A stretch of DNA of 64,000 nt from G963674835 sp963674835 (GCA_963674835.2 CAXXKC010000002.1:682001-746000); one strand, 5' to 3'; counted from the stretch's first letter, positions 26,041-36,463 are shown. Numbers and translations: made by a program. Notes: generated from the letters alone by a model not told the origin.

Positions 26041-27315
26041 TCACTGATGCTCCCTTGGCTCATCGGCCACGATCTGCTCCACCAGCGCGAGGGCATCGTC
26101 CCGGTCGTGAATCTCGCCATCGAGCTGGGCCTCGCGCACGCGCTCGAGGAGCAAGCGATACTGTGGGCCCTGCGGGATACCGCGGTCTATGAGGTCATCG
26201 CCCGTAATCAGCGGTTGTGGATCGAGTTGCTCTTGCGGCTGTTGGCGAAGCGCTTCACACCACTCGATCTCCTTCAGGTCCGCCAAGCCTGCCATGGCTT
26301 CGGATCGCTTTACGGCTAGCAGGTTCGGGGCCTCGTCGTTAGCCAGGATGGGCTGCAATTGCGACCACCGCCGGCGCCGAGCATCGTGTAATGCTTCGTG
26401 GTGTGTTAGGACCCAGTCGATCGTTGCCGTCTCCTTGTTCGACAACCGCCACCGCCGGCACATTTCCTTGGCATCACGCGGGCTGACCCGCCCGGCGAAC
26501 AACACGACCAGCCCCAATGCCAGGTTCGGCTCTTGCAGGTGCCCAAGCACGTCCAGCGACTGCCGCAAGCGCTCGCGTCCGGCGTCATCAACCGGAACGA
26601 TCTCGGGCAAGACGGCCGCTGCCAGGCCACTGTCCAACACGAGCCGGACCGCCCGAACACGGTGTTCGCCGGCCAGCATTTGCCGCATTTCGGCGGCGAT
26701 TCGTTCGGCGCTGACGACCGCGATTTCGGCCGCGCGGCGTTGGATGGCCGCAGCGGTGGCAGGATCGACCTCGAACTGGAAGGCGGCGGCGAAACGGATC
26801 GCTCGCAGCATGCGCAGCTTGTCTTCGCTGATCCGCTCGTCGGGATCGCCGATGGCCCGAACGATCCGCCCCTTAAGATCCTCCTGGCCGCCGACGAAGT
26901 CGATGACTTGCTCTTGGACCGGGTCGTAGAACATACCGTTGATGGTGAAATCGCGCCGCAGCGCGTCTTCCTGCGCGGTGCTGAAGTGCACACTGTCGGG
27001 ATGGCGACCGTCGCTGTAGGTGGTCTCGCGGCGGAACGTAGCAACTTCGATCTGGCCAGCCCCCGCAGGCCCCAGCACCGTAATCACCCCGAAGGCGGCC
27101 CCCAAGGGCAAGGTGCGGCGGTGGCCGAACAGCGAGCGAATCCGCGTCGGCGTTGCGTCGGTGGCGATGTCGTAGTCCTTGGGCACCCGTCCCAGCAACT
27201 GGTCGCGGACGCAGCCACCGGCCCAATAGGCCGTGAACCCAGCATCGCGCAGACGCCGTACCACGTCTACGGCAAACCGTTGCTGTCTTTCCGGGACGAG
27301 TTTTACCAATGCCAT
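26041..27315 (-). CDS. CCA tRNA nucleotidyltransferase / poly(A) polymerase
   Basis: Start taken at ATG 27313-27315 (MALVKLVPERQQ); an upstream TTG is in frame. The 424-aa protein belongs to class II nucleotidyltransferases: AGGCVRDQLLG (32-42), DYD metal ligands (47-49), RRDFTINGMFYDP (about 116-128), VRAIGDPDERISEDKLRMLRAIRFAA (RNA-binding and ribose motif region). It either adds or repairs tRNA CCA ends or polyadenylates RNA. Neither tRNA gene in this window encodes CCA, which fits a need for the CCA-adding function. Its C-terminal domain is shorter on HD features, so no HD phosphohydrolase is seen. Confidence 0.88.
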   Translation of the reverse strand: MALVKLVPERQQRFAVDVVRRLRDAGFTAYWAGGCVRDQLLGRVPKDYDIATDATPTRIRSLFGHRRTLPLGAAFGVITVLGPAGAGQIEVATFRRETTYSDGRHPDSVHFSTAQEDALRRDFTINGMFYDPVQEQVIDFVGGQEDLKGRIVRAIGDPDERISEDKLRMLRAIRFAAAFQFEVDPATAAAIQRRAAEIAVVSAERIAAEMRQMLAGEHRVRAVRLVLDSGLAAAVLPEIVPVDDAGRERLRQSLDVLGHLQEPNLALGLVVLFAGRVSPRDAKEMCRRWRLSNKETATIDWVLTHHEALHDARRRRWSQLQPILANDEAPNLLAVKRSEAMAGLADLKEIEWCEALRQQPQEQLDPQPLITGDDLIDRGIPQGPQYRLLLERVREAQLDGEIHDRDDALALVEQIVADEPREHQ

Positions 27316-27497
27316 TCTCCGAAGCAGTTCCCCGTGAAGATTAGCGACTAACTCGCATCCTGACAACCAGAGTGAGGACGGCAATCAGCGGAAAAAGGTG
27401 CGAAGGAAACGTCCAGCGTTCGATTAGGCAAACGCAACACCATGGCAATATGCCCTGGCCACCCGGGCTCAGCGAGTCCAGGAGCATGCAGCCTCAC

Positions 27498-30400
27498 TCA
27501 GTCTCTTTCGCCTATCGCCTCGCTAATCTGGCGGATGACTTGCTGGACGGTCGTATCGCTCCAAGCGACTGATTGTTCCACGCCCGGCCGCAGGAAACAG
27601 AGCACCAGTTCCTCAGGGGGCTCGCCGAGAATCTGTTGGACGGCCAGCCCGTAGAGCACCGCCTGGGCCTCGTATGCGGCTGCCACCTTGGGGACATGGC
27701 GCCGGTCCACACGGTGCGTCTTGTAGTCCAGCAGGCGCCATCTCCCATCGGCATCCTGGTACAGGCAGTCGATGGCCCCTTGCAGATAAGCCGGCTGAGG
27801 GTCCTGCGTACCCGGCGGCCACGCCAGGAGGAAATCCAACTCACGATAGACTTCCCGCGCGGCGGCCAACGATTGGGCTCGCGGAGATTGCACGAACCGG
27901 CGGATCATGTCGACGGCCACTTCCACCTCGTCGGCCGCTCCGGGCAAATGCCACGGTACGTGGCGCTGCACCAAGGCCTCGACTTCGTCGGGGCGCTGGA
28001 AATCGATATCGGCCAATACGGCGTGGACCAGATTGCCCAGATCCAACGGGTCGATTTCCGCAGCGTCTGCATCGACGGCCTCCTCAGCCGAGTCGTCGGA
28101 TCGCTGAGGAGCAGCTTCCCAGGTTTCTTCACCGGGCGGTCGGCTGCGATCGTTGCCCAATCTGCCCGTGAGTCGCGAGAACGAGTAGACTCGCAGGTCG
28201 GCGTCCGGCGGAATCGGTTGCAGCCACGGCACCTCGTGCGCTTCTTCGTCGGCGGCCCTCCGCGCATCGTCGACAAGCTTGTCCAGATCGCTGCGTTGTC
28301 GCGTTGTGGCCGCCTTCTGTGCGACGGGCGGTTCGGTCGTGATGACGCTGATCTTCGGCGCCACATGTCCGGCCGGCAGTGACGCCCTCAGTGCCCCTGT
28401 AAGCGGATCGAACCGGCGCGCGAGTAGTTCGGTCCATGGCCCGCCGCTGGCCCCCAGCTCTGGCACGCCGCCGGCGAGAATCAGCCGATCGGCCGCCCTG
28501 GTTGTGGCCACATACAGCAGTCGCACGATCTCGGCCGCCTCTTCGTCTTTGCCCGCCATCGCGTGAAGCTGGTAGCCATCGAGGCCCGCAGTCTTCACCA
28601 AAGGGCCCAACTCGCGAGAGAACGCGGCCGGCGAAACCGGTCCTTGCATCCGCCGATCCATGTCGGGCACTATGACCACCGGAAATTCCAGGCCCTTGGA
28701 CTGGTGGATCGTCATCAGTCGCACCACGTCGGTCGACTCGGCTTGGGTGGCGGCCAGCGGCTCGTCGGGCTGACGGGCCACGAATTCGGCCAGTTGCGTG
28801 ATGAAGTCCCACAGCGAGAACACGCCCATCCGGTCCAGGCTTCGGGCCTGGTCGACCAGTTTTCTCAGGTTGGCCAGTTTGCGCTCGCCCAGGAACTCGG
28901 CCAGCACGACGGCGTCGTAGCCCGTGCGGTCCAGCGCCAACTGGATCAGCTCGGCCACGGGCAGGCAATCCTTCTGCCGTACGAGCTCACTCACGACGGA
29001 CGCCGCAAACCGGACCCGCGCGCGCTGATCGCGGCTCACCTCGGCCGGTGGCTCCTCGGCCAGCAGCCCGCCGCGAAGCCCGTCGGTGTGCTGCGCGAGC
29101 CACAATAGCGTCTCGTCTTCGAGCGAGAAAAATGGGCTGCGAAGCACGCCTGCCAGGCTCACTTCGTCGCCAGGGCTGGCCACCGCCCGCAGGAGATTCA
29201 GCAGGTCGTAGATCTCCTGCTGGGCATAGAAGGCGTGTCCTCCGACCAGGTAGTAGTCGATCTCGTAACGCCGCAGCGCCTCCTCGTAGTATTGCACGTC
29301 CGACAGCGCACGAAACAGCAGCGCCACATCGCCCTGGCGCAACGGCCGCAGCGCTGGCGTGCCTCGCCGCGCGGCTTCCTCGTCCCACACGAGGGTTTCC
29401 CCCGAATCGAGCATGCCGCGCACTCGCCGGGCGATCCAGTCGGCCTCCAGTCGCCGCAGCCGGTCCTTCTGCCCCGTGCGCTGATCGGGCAGGGTATCGG
29501 CCGCCCAGAGCAACTCGATTGCCGGCTCGGGCGCAAGCTGCGGCCGCGAGGCAACCAACGGCTCGTATTCCGGTCCCAGATCGTCCCAGAACAGGGCGTT
29601 GACGAACTGCAGGATTGCCGGTTGCGAGCGGAAGTTCTGCGTCAGCGGGAGCCGGCCTTCGCTAGGCGTCGCCTCGCGAAGCCGCCGAAATACCTGCGGA
29701 TCGGCACCACGGAAACGATAGATCGACTGCTTGTAATCGCCTACGAAGAACAGCTTGCCCTTCATCAGTTCGCCACCGGCCAAAGCCTCCACAAGCTCGA
29801 CCTGCAACGGATCGGTGTCCTGGAATTCGTCGACGAGCAACAGCCGGATGCCCGACGCTATCCGCCCCTGCAGGTTACGATGGGCCGGATCGGTCAGCAG
29901 CCCCTTGGCGTGGATCAACAGGTCGTCGAAGTCCAAGGCGGCCCATTGCTGCTTCTGCAGAAAATAGGCCTCGTGGACACCGGACGCTATTTCCAACACG
30001 TGTAACCCAGCTTCGGCTGCCGAACGGGCTACATCAGGCTCAAACGTCAGGCCGTCGGCCGCCGCTTCCGCGGCCTTGCGCAGCCGGGCAGCCGCGTCGC
30101 GAAAACGCTCGTAGACGGCCGCACTGGGCCACGCGCCTTTGCCTCCGCCCGACTGGACTCGAGCGTTCTGGCGGATCGCCTCCAGCTCATCTCGCGGACT
30201 GCTGCTCGCGGCCAGTCGCTGAAGACTGTCGGCGAGGATCCGGCACCGCTCGCTCATCACCGCGTGGGTGGGCCGGTGTTCCCGCACGATTTCCAGGACC
30301 GCCCGGGCATCGGCCGATTCGGCCAGCCTCTTCAGCACGGCCGGCGCCACAACCTGCTGCCAGAACGTCTGCCACCGTGCGACCAACTGGTCGGGGTTCA

Positions 30401-30995
30401 CCTGGCTCCACTCGGCCCAGTCGATGTCCTGTCGCCGTCCCAGCAGCACGGCGACCATCCGGCGAAGCGGCTCCAGCCCGAACTCGACGACCAACTCGAT
30501 CGCTGCCTCATCGCGTCGCGACAGCCGATCGCGCAATTGGTCGTCGATCACTTCGTACAGGAGCATCTCCGACTGTGCCTGCGGCAGCACGCGAAACTGC
30601 GGATCCAGCCCAGCTTCGACCGCGAACGTGCGCAGCAAGGTATTGCAGAACGCGTGGATCGTGCTGATTCGCGCCGCGTCGAGCTGCCGGAACAGCCCGA
30701 GCCAGTGTTCGGCCTGGGCATCGGGACACTCCAGCAGCCGCTGACGGCATGCCCTGCGAATGCGATCTCGCATTTCCCGCGCCGCCCGCTCGGTGAAGGT
30801 GATCGCCACCAATTCGCCCAGCCGCGCGCCGCCGACACCGTCGGCGCCCGCGGGCTCGATGTGGGAGAGGAAGCGTTCGGTCAAGACATACGTCTTGCCG
30901 CAGCCGGCCCCCGCCGACAACGCCACCGACACGCCTCGCGCCGTCACCGCCCGGTGCTGCTGTTCGGTCAGTCCTGTTCGGGCAACGCCTGCCAT
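27498..30995 (-). CDS. addA: AddA-type helicase-nuclease subunit
   Basis: The start ATG (30993-30995) is preceded by GGAGAAGC and lies 28 bases inside the end of addB, indicating translational coupling. The 1165-aa protein has the full UvrD helicase set: Walker A SAGAGCGKTYVL (27-38), LLVDEFQDTDPLQ (Walker B), FVGDYKQSIYRFRGAD, LTQNFRSQP, RLMTIHQSKGLEFPVVIVPD and YVATTRAADRLILAGG. The C-terminal nuclease carries GAIDCLY...RWRLLDYKTHRVD and YEAQAVLYGLA (RecB-type D-x-K). With AddB it processes double-strand DNA ends for homologous recombination. Confidence 0.92.
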   Translation of the reverse strand: MAGVARTGLTEQQHRAVTARGVSVALSAGAGCGKTYVLTERFLSHIEPAGADGVGGARLGELVAITFTERAAREMRDRIRRACRQRLLECPDAQAEHWLGLFRQLDAARISTIHAFCNTLLRTFAVEAGLDPQFRVLPQAQSEMLLYEVIDDQLRDRLSRRDEAAIELVVEFGLEPLRRMVAVLLGRRQDIDWAEWSQVNPDQLVARWQTFWQQVVAPAVLKRLAESADARAVLEIVREHRPTHAVMSERCRILADSLQRLAASSSPRDELEAIRQNARVQSGGGKGAWPSAAVYERFRDAAARLRKAAEAAADGLTFEPDVARSAAEAGLHVLEIASGVHEAYFLQKQQWAALDFDDLLIHAKGLLTDPAHRNLQGRIASGIRLLLVDEFQDTDPLQVELVEALAGGELMKGKLFFVGDYKQSIYRFRGADPQVFRRLREATPSEGRLPLTQNFRSQPAILQFVNALFWDDLGPEYEPLVASRPQLAPEPAIELLWAADTLPDQRTGQKDRLRRLEADWIARRVRGMLDSGETLVWDEEAARRGTPALRPLRQGDVALLFRALSDVQYYEEALRRYEIDYYLVGGHAFYAQQEIYDLLNLLRAVASPGDEVSLAGVLRSPFFSLEDETLLWLAQHTDGLRGGLLAEEPPAEVSRDQRARVRFAASVVSELVRQKDCLPVAELIQLALDRTGYDAVVLAEFLGERKLANLRKLVDQARSLDRMGVFSLWDFITQLAEFVARQPDEPLAATQAESTDVVRLMTIHQSKGLEFPVVIVPDMDRRMQGPVSPAAFSRELGPLVKTAGLDGYQLHAMAGKDEEAAEIVRLLYVATTRAADRLILAGGVPELGASGGPWTELLARRFDPLTGALRASLPAGHVAPKISVITTEPPVAQKAATTRQRSDLDKLVDDARRAADEEAHEVPWLQPIPPDADLRVYSFSRLTGRLGNDRSRPPGEETWEAAPQRSDDSAEEAVDADAAEIDPLDLGNLVHAVLADIDFQRPDEVEALVQRHVPWHLPGAADEVEVAVDMIRRFVQSPRAQSLAAAREVYRELDFLLAWPPGTQDPQPAYLQGAIDCLYQDADGRWRLLDYKTHRVDRRHVPKVAAAYEAQAVLYGLAVQQILGEPPEELVLCFLRPGVEQSVAWSDTTVQQVIRQISEAIGERD

Positions 30996-33900
30996 TGCTT
31001 CTCCAACGAACGAACCTGGTTGATACGGCATATGGTTTTCATCGGGCATCGCCGCGTGCAATGCTCGTCCATGCTGAACACCGGAAAGCGGCCTTCGCGC
31101 ATCGAGGCGAGCAACGCGCCGATCGTCCTTGCCACCGTCGTGCGGAGCTGCTCCCACTCGGGTTCCGGCCGCAACCGGCCCTCCACATAGGCGTGCATCC
31201 GCAATGCTTGCCTGGCCTTGAAGCCGGCTCCTTGGATCTCCCAGTACCCGGCCTGCCAGGCAGTCGCCTGCCGATCGGCCAGCAGGAGTTCTTCGACCGC
31301 CATCGCGTACAGCGGCAGTTGCAGCAGCTTGCCGCTGGCGACCGCATCTGCCGAGAACCGGGCCGACGAGCCCGTCTTGCAGTCGATGATGTTGAAGATC
31401 GCGCGTCCCCCGACTTCTCCCACGTCGATACGGTCGATGCGGCCGGCGATGCGCGTCGTCTGGCCGTCGATCTGGATCTCTAGTGGGCGTTCGGTCGACA
31501 ACGCCTCGCCGCCGTGCCTGCGCCCGAACGAAACCTCAAACGCAGTGGGCACCGGCGGACGGTCGCAGTCGGACCACAGTGCATCGTAACTTTCGTGCTG
31601 ATGCCGATACTCGCCGATCCACCGCTTCCAGAGCCGGCGGTCGATCTCCTGCATGGCCGCCTCGAGCGATCCCTCCTCGTAGCGTTGCAGCACCGACTCC
31701 AGCGTTTCCTCGGCGATCCGCTCGTACTCTTCCGGCGACAAAGAGGCCGGCGAAGTCGGACCGCCGCACTGCTGGTTCACCCGCTGGTGAAACGCCGCCA
31801 GGGCCTCGTGCACCATTCGGCCGCGAGCCAGGTAGTCGACCTCCAGCCCGAGGTCTTCCAACGGCTCGAGGTGCATCACTCGCTCGACGAGGAAGCGAAA
31901 CGGGCAGTATACGTACTGTTCCAGCTCCGTGGCGCTGTAGATACGCCCCGCTCCGAACGTGCGGGCGCAGAATTCGTGCGCCGCGGGCCCGAACAACATG
32001 CCCTCGCTTGGGCCGAACTGACTGGAATCCTGCCGCTGCCGCGTCATTCGAATGCCGGCCAGCATGCTTTCGGCCAACCCTGGCAACGATTCGTGTTGCA
32101 CTAGCGCGGCCAGCAGCCGCCCGTCGTCCGCCATCGCATTGGCCATCGCTTTGACGCGATAGTCGGCGGCCGTCAGAGGCTCGCCGTCGCGTGGGATCGG
32201 CGTCAGGTCAGGCAGTTCGGTCCGCACGATCGCGCCCGGGCCGCACGCTTGTTCCACTTCGTCCAGGTAAGCGCTCGCCGTCAACGGCTGGGCCGCGTCG
32301 TCCATCGCCGGGTAGCTCAACGTGAGTTGCCGCGTGGCCCGCGTGACGACCTCGTAGAAAAGGAACATCTCTTCGCGCGCATGCTCCGCCTGAGAGTCGG
32401 CCACGCCGGCCCCCTTCTCGGCCAGTTCTTCGAGCACGTCGCGACGATGCGGCTGCGGAAACGACTTCTCGGCCAGCCCCGCGACGAACAGATACGGGAC
32501 GCTTAGCCCTCGAACGCTAGGCGCGGAAAGCACACGCACACGACCCCATTCGGCCGTATTGCGGCGGAACGTTACGTGGTGAAGCACGTCCACGAGGCTC
32601 GTCAACGCCTCGGCCCGATCCAACTCCGGCGATGGCTCCGCGCCGCCGAACACGAGATCGTCAACCCGGAGGGCCTTCATCAGCGCATCCCACGCTTCTG
32701 GTTCCGCCGTCGTTGATTGGCCCATGGTCTTGGACAATCCGACCTCGTCGGCCAGCCCTTGCCAGGCCGCAGACCACTGGCGAAGGGTTGCCCGTCGGGG
32801 CATCGCATCGAGCGATTCGGCCAGGCGTGTCAACACGGTCAGCGTCGTTTGGGCCTGGGTGCAGAAATCGTTGTCGGCATGTTCGCCGCTGGGTTCCTGC
32901 GACGTAGGGCTCGCCTGGTCGCGAAGCTGTTTCAACAAGAGTGCACGACCGCGCGGCACCTGCAACCGCCGCACGATCCGCTCGACCGCCAGGAGCGATC
33001 GGCCGCCGTCCCACTCGGGCCAATCAGGCTGGAAGTAGTTGCTCGCCAGCACGCCAAGCAGCTTGCGAAACGGCCAGTCCTCGGCGTCCAGCCGCAGCAT
33101 CGCCACCAGGGCCGCCAGCGCCGGGACCCTCTCGAGTGTTTCGCTCGCTTCGATGGCCACCGGAATCCCCAGCTTGCCGAAGACCTCGCGGACCAACGGA
33201 GCGACCTCGTTGACGGAGCGGAACACGACCATCACGTCGCTGGGCCGAACCGGTCGACCGCCCGACCGCTTGCAACCATGCGTGAGCAATCGCCGGATGC
33301 GCGAACCGACAGCCTCGATCTCTCCCAGGGCTCGCGACGCCGCAACAATCTCCAAACCGTCCGTGTCGGCCGCCGGCTCGAAACGACGAGGATTGCCAAA
33401 CAGCGTCCGCCCAAGATGGGCCATCGCCGGCCACGTCGGCGTCGCACCGCATGCGATCTGCTCGTGGACGAGGTGAGGGTGGCGGCTCCGCAGTTCCTGG
33501 AGCGTCGCCTGCGAACCGGCAAACAGCTCGGGTCGATCCGCTCCCTCTTCCAGCGGCAAGGTTATGCAGAGCGTCTGGCAGGTGCCGGCCAGGCGATTGA
33601 GGATTTCATGCTCTCCGGCCGTGAACTCTGCGAACCCGTCGGCCACAACCAGCCGGAGTCGCTCCAGCGGAGCCCACCGGCCCTCGAGGATGGTCTGCTT
33701 GGCAACCCAGAAGCACCCCTCTGCATCGTAGAGGTCGTGCGCCGCCAGATACGCTTGGTAGGTGTCGTAGATGCCCAGGAACTCGGCATCTCGGTCGCTC
33801 ATGCCCTCGGCTTCTGCGATCTGGCGAAAGCGGCCCGGCCAGATCTCACGCCGCTTCAGAGTGGCGATCGCCTCGCAGATCAGGTTGGTCAGCCCTCCCA

Positions 33901-34252
33901 TTTCGGCCAGCGACCGGTACGCACGGATTCGGCCGTCGGCCAGACTCTGCCGAATGAGCTGGCGAACCAGCCGGCGCCGGCGGAGTCGGTCCATGGGCCG
34001 GATGAGGATTGACGCGGAATGGGCAACGTTCGAAGCGAGCCGGTCGAACGTCATCACACCGGGGCTGAAACAGGCCCCCAACCCTTGCCGCATGAGAAGG
34101 CCCAGGACGGCCGTGGAGGCTCGCCACGTTGGGGCCAGCCAGAGCGTGGAGTTGGGACGCTTGTCGCCGAGTGCCGCCGTGTAGCGTGCCAGAACGCGTT
34201 GCGTCTTGCCGCTCTGGGCCGCGCCGGTAATTACCAGGACTTCCGCCGTCAT
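30968..34252 (-). CDS. addB: AddB-type ATP-dependent nuclease subunit
   Basis: The 1094-aa protein opens with VITGAAQSGKTQRVL (Walker A, 10-17) and has helicase-like domains lacking several strict motifs, as usual in AddB. Its C-terminal RecB-type nuclease shows INIIDCKTGSS-like FNIIDCKTGSSARFS and LPLYAMAVEELLL. Cysteines in YVYCPFRFLVER (about 785) and HCTRRCPMKTIC (about 1062-1073) match the iron-sulfur staple that encloses the AddB nuclease domain. The start ATG (34250-34252) is 259 bases from the divergent tRNA-Leu. It forms a two-gene unit with addA. Confidence 0.88.
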   Translation of the reverse strand: MTAEVLVITGAAQSGKTQRVLARYTAALGDKRPNSTLWLAPTWRASTAVLGLLMRQGLGACFSPGVMTFDRLASNVAHSASILIRPMDRLRRRRLVRQLIRQSLADGRIRAYRSLAEMGGLTNLICEAIATLKRREIWPGRFRQIAEAEGMSDRDAEFLGIYDTYQAYLAAHDLYDAEGCFWVAKQTILEGRWAPLERLRLVVADGFAEFTAGEHEILNRLAGTCQTLCITLPLEEGADRPELFAGSQATLQELRSRHPHLVHEQIACGATPTWPAMAHLGRTLFGNPRRFEPAADTDGLEIVAASRALGEIEAVGSRIRRLLTHGCKRSGGRPVRPSDVMVVFRSVNEVAPLVREVFGKLGIPVAIEASETLERVPALAALVAMLRLDAEDWPFRKLLGVLASNYFQPDWPEWDGGRSLLAVERIVRRLQVPRGRALLLKQLRDQASPTSQEPSGEHADNDFCTQAQTTLTVLTRLAESLDAMPRRATLRQWSAAWQGLADEVGLSKTMGQSTTAEPEAWDALMKALRVDDLVFGGAEPSPELDRAEALTSLVDVLHHVTFRRNTAEWGRVRVLSAPSVRGLSVPYLFVAGLAEKSFPQPHRRDVLEELAEKGAGVADSQAEHAREEMFLFYEVVTRATRQLTLSYPAMDDAAQPLTASAYLDEVEQACGPGAIVRTELPDLTPIPRDGEPLTAADYRVKAMANAMADDGRLLAALVQHESLPGLAESMLAGIRMTRQRQDSSQFGPSEGMLFGPAAHEFCARTFGAGRIYSATELEQYVYCPFRFLVERVMHLEPLEDLGLEVDYLARGRMVHEALAAFHQRVNQQCGGPTSPASLSPEEYERIAEETLESVLQRYEEGSLEAAMQEIDRRLWKRWIGEYRHQHESYDALWSDCDRPPVPTAFEVSFGRRHGGEALSTERPLEIQIDGQTTRIAGRIDRIDVGEVGGRAIFNIIDCKTGSSARFSADAVASGKLLQLPLYAMAVEELLLADRQATAWQAGYWEIQGAGFKARQALRMHAYVEGRLRPEPEWEQLRTTVARTIGALLASMREGRFPVFSMDEHCTRRCPMKTICRINQVRSLEKQWQALPEQD

Positions 34253-34468
34253 TCGCCCAGATCCATCCCTGTCGGTAGTCTCTCGCAGCTTACGCCCCCC
34301 CAGTCCGGAGGAAACTCCCGCGCACTGTTCATTTGTCTCCCGGCATTCTGAGCGAGGACGCCGGGTGCCGTCAATCCGTCGGCAGGATCCGATCGAAGGA
34401 ATTGGCCGATCGTAGGTTGTGCAACGCCATAAGTCATGCAAAATCCAACGCCGGGACCCGGAGGGGGC

Positions 34469-34497
34469 TTGAATTCTCCGGGCGAATTTTCTACAAG
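34469..34497 (+). promoter_or_regulatory. Promoter of tRNA-Leu
   Basis: TTGAAT (34469-34474), 17 bases, TACAAG (34492-34497), ending 13 bases before the mature 5' end of the tRNA. Confidence 0.6.
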
Positions 34498-34510
34498 GAA
34501 ATGATCGCCA

Positions 34511-34595
34511 GCCGAAGTGGCGGAATTGGCAGACGCGCTAGGTTCAGGACCTAGTCCCCGTCAAGGGGGTGCAGGTTCAAGTCCTGTCTTCGGCA
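34511..34595 (+). tRNA. tRNA-Leu (anticodon CAG)
   Basis: An 85-nt class II tRNA: acceptor GCCGAAG pairs with CTTCGGC, anticodon stem CTAGG/CCTAG encloses TTCAGGA (anticodon CAG), a long variable arm (CCCCGTCAAGGGGG) and T-loop GGTTCAAGTCC. Discriminator A as in leucine tRNAs; no encoded CCA. Promoter and terminator flank it, so it is a single transcription unit. Confidence 0.96.
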
Positions 34596-34603
34596 TTACG
34601 ATG

Positions 34604-34641
34604 AGCCTCGTCTTGACAGGTAGTTGGGATGAGGCTTTTTC
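34604..34641 (+). terminator. Terminator of tRNA-Leu
   Basis: AGCCTCGTC (34604-34612) pairs with GATGAGGCT (34628-34636) with one G-T wobble, followed by a TTTTT run to 34640. Confidence 0.8.
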
Positions 34642-35195
34642 GTGCGCACCCTCGAGCCCTTCTCGCTGATTCAGTCCTGCCGTTGCTCAGCTTGGCGGCG
34701 CGGAAATTGGTCAACGCAGTTGATCCGGCGAAGCTAGGCATTGCCGCTCGTCCGCTGTTGGCGGCTGTGCGGCGATTCTGCACTTCGGCAATGCCTGTTG
34801 AAGCTTCTGTACGCCCTCGTGAGTAACGTGGGTTCTCGTAAGGTCTAGAGATTGCAGGTGATTAAGCCCACTGAGATGTTGAAGTCCGGCATCCGTGATT
34901 CGTGTGCCATGAAGAATCAATTGGACGAGCTCGGACAATCGCCCAAGGTGCTCCAGCCCCGAGTCACCGACTTGCGTTCCGGCAAGAGACAAGAGTTCTA
35001 AGCGTTTCAGGTCCTTGACGTTTACCATACCTGCATCCGTGATTCTTGTGCGGTCGAGTTCCAGGCAATTCACTGCCGGTAAGATACTCAACGATGCCAT
35101 GTCTGCGTCAGCAAACTCTGTATCACTTGCCGAGACATAAACAATCGTCCTGAAGCATTCCCGCCCCAGCAACTCTTGAAGCCAATCAGGTCCGT

Positions 35196-35205
35196 GGGCG
35201 AAAGG
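35196..35205. repeat. Target-site duplication, left copy
   Basis: GGGCGAAAGG flanks the IS directly and is identical to the copy at 36464-36473. Confidence 0.92.
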
Positions 35206-36463
35206 CAGGGCGATTGCACCATAAGTCACTGTCCGAAGAGCACTTGTTCGAGATAGGAATCATCCCAACCGGCGGCGAGCCGTTTGTTCTTCACGCCGAC
35301 CTTCAACGTGTGGTTGTTCTTCAGTAGGCTCAAGGCTGTACGGCGGAGGATGCTGAAGTTGGCGTCGGCGTGTCCGCGGCGGAGTCGGGATTGGTCTTCC
35401 TGGAACGTCACATCGAGTTGCCAATGCAGACGATTCTCGATCGACCAGTGGCTGCGGACCGCCTCGGCAAATCGCCGCGCCGAGAGCTTCTTGCTCAGGA
35501 TGTAGTAACGCTCTTCATAGCACACCTTGCCGTCGCGCACGGTGTCGCTGATCGCCATGCCGATGGCGGCCAACTTCGGCCAGCGATTCCGGTCGGGAAG
35601 ATCCTTGGGAACCTCGCAGACGAAGTAGACCCGCCGCTCCTGGCGACCGTGCCCTTTCTCGTCGGTTTGATGCCGGCTGACCGCCACGCGGGTAAAGTCT
35701 GCGTTCCGCTGGCAGAGGAAGTGCCACGCGATGCCGTCGTACAAAGTACGTTGGTTCTCCTTGACCGCCAACACGTAATGGGCCTTGGCATCAAGGATCG
35801 CTTGGGCAATCTCCGTCTGACAGCCCATCGCATCGATGGTCACCAGACAACCCGAGATTTCCAGGATTCTCAGCAGTTGCGGGATAGCCGTGATCTCATT
35901 GCTTTTCTCGTCCACGACCACTTGCCCCAGACTGATCTGATTGGCGGTGGCCCAGGCGCTGACCATATGAATAGCCGACTTGCTGGTCGCAGCGTCGAAG
36001 CTGCGGCGGAGAGTCTTGCCGTCGATGGCCACCACTTGGCCGTCGGTGATTTCATGCAACGCGGTGATCCAACTCAAGAGGCAGGCCTCGAATTCGGCAG
36101 GCTTGATCGCGCCCAGAACGGCATTGAAGCGGTCATGGGATGGAATGCCGCTGCTGAGATCCAGGAACCGTGCCAGCCACTTCCGCTTCTTGCGGCCATA
36201 CTCGGCGATGGAAACGAAATCATCCGCGCCGCAGATCACGGCGCAGATGGCGATCGTGACAATGTTGATCAGCGGGTGCGTAACTTTACGTCGGCGTGGA
36301 TCGGTGAGTTCTTCAAAATGCTCCTGAATACGGGCAGAGGCTCGTTTGGGCATGGCAGACTTCCAAGGCGACCACGATCCGTCCGCCAGCACCAACATGG
36401 CAGAACCAACGAATCGCATTGCCCTATTCATACCAGATTGCCCAATATGGCGCAATCGCCCTG
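35206..36463 (-). mobile_element. Complete ISAs1-family insertion sequence, 1258 bp
   Basis: The ends are 18-bp inverted repeats, CAGGGCGATTGCGCCATA at the transposase-upstream end (36446-36463, read on the minus strand) and CAGGGCGATTGCACCATA at the other (35206-35223, plus strand), differing at one position. A 10-bp target duplication surrounds it. One transposase gene fills most of it. The intact ends, intact DDE residues and perfect duplication indicate a recent, probably still active copy. It is the only IS recognised in the window. Confidence 0.93.
35226..36353 (-). CDS. tnp: ISAs1-family DDE transposase
   Basis: The 375-aa product shows the family layout: N-terminal HFEELTDPRRRKVTHPLINI (12-31), the DDE catalytic residues Asp111 (VAIDGKTLRRS), Asp174 (VTIDAMGCQT) and Glu306 (HWSIENRLHWQLDV), and a C-terminal FSILRRTALSLLKNN motif. 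It ends 3 bases beyond the inner end of the right inverted repeat. The reading frame runs without stop through the left IS end into the interrupted host gene, so a longer fused protein of 482 residues starting at 36674 is possible. Confidence 0.95.
   Translation of the reverse strand: MPKRASARIQEHFEELTDPRRRKVTHPLINIVTIAICAVICGADDFVSIAEYGRKKRKWLARFLDLSSGIPSHDRFNAVLGAIKPAEFEACLLSWITALHEITDGQVVAIDGKTLRRSFDAATSKSAIHMVSAWATANQISLGQVVVDEKSNEITAIPQLLRILEISGCLVTIDAMGCQTEIAQAILDAKAHYVLAVKENQRTLYDGIAWHFLCQRNADFTRVAVSRHQTDEKGHGRQERRVYFVCEVPKDLPDRNRWPKLAAIGMAISDTVRDGKVCYEERYYILSKKLSARRFAEAVRSHWSIENRLHWQLDVTFQEDQSRLRRGHADANFSILRRTALSLLKNNHTLKVGVKNKRLAAGWDDSYLEQVLFGQ

Noticed and set aside
32717..34012. 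431-residue open frame on the plus strand inside addB
   Set aside because: Antisense to a recognised AddB protein; composition is Arg/Gln-rich as expected of a shadow frame.
27498..34252. AddAB region as an anti-phage defence operon
   Set aside because: The motifs match ordinary AddA and AddB recombination subunits with no extra defence-type gene attached.
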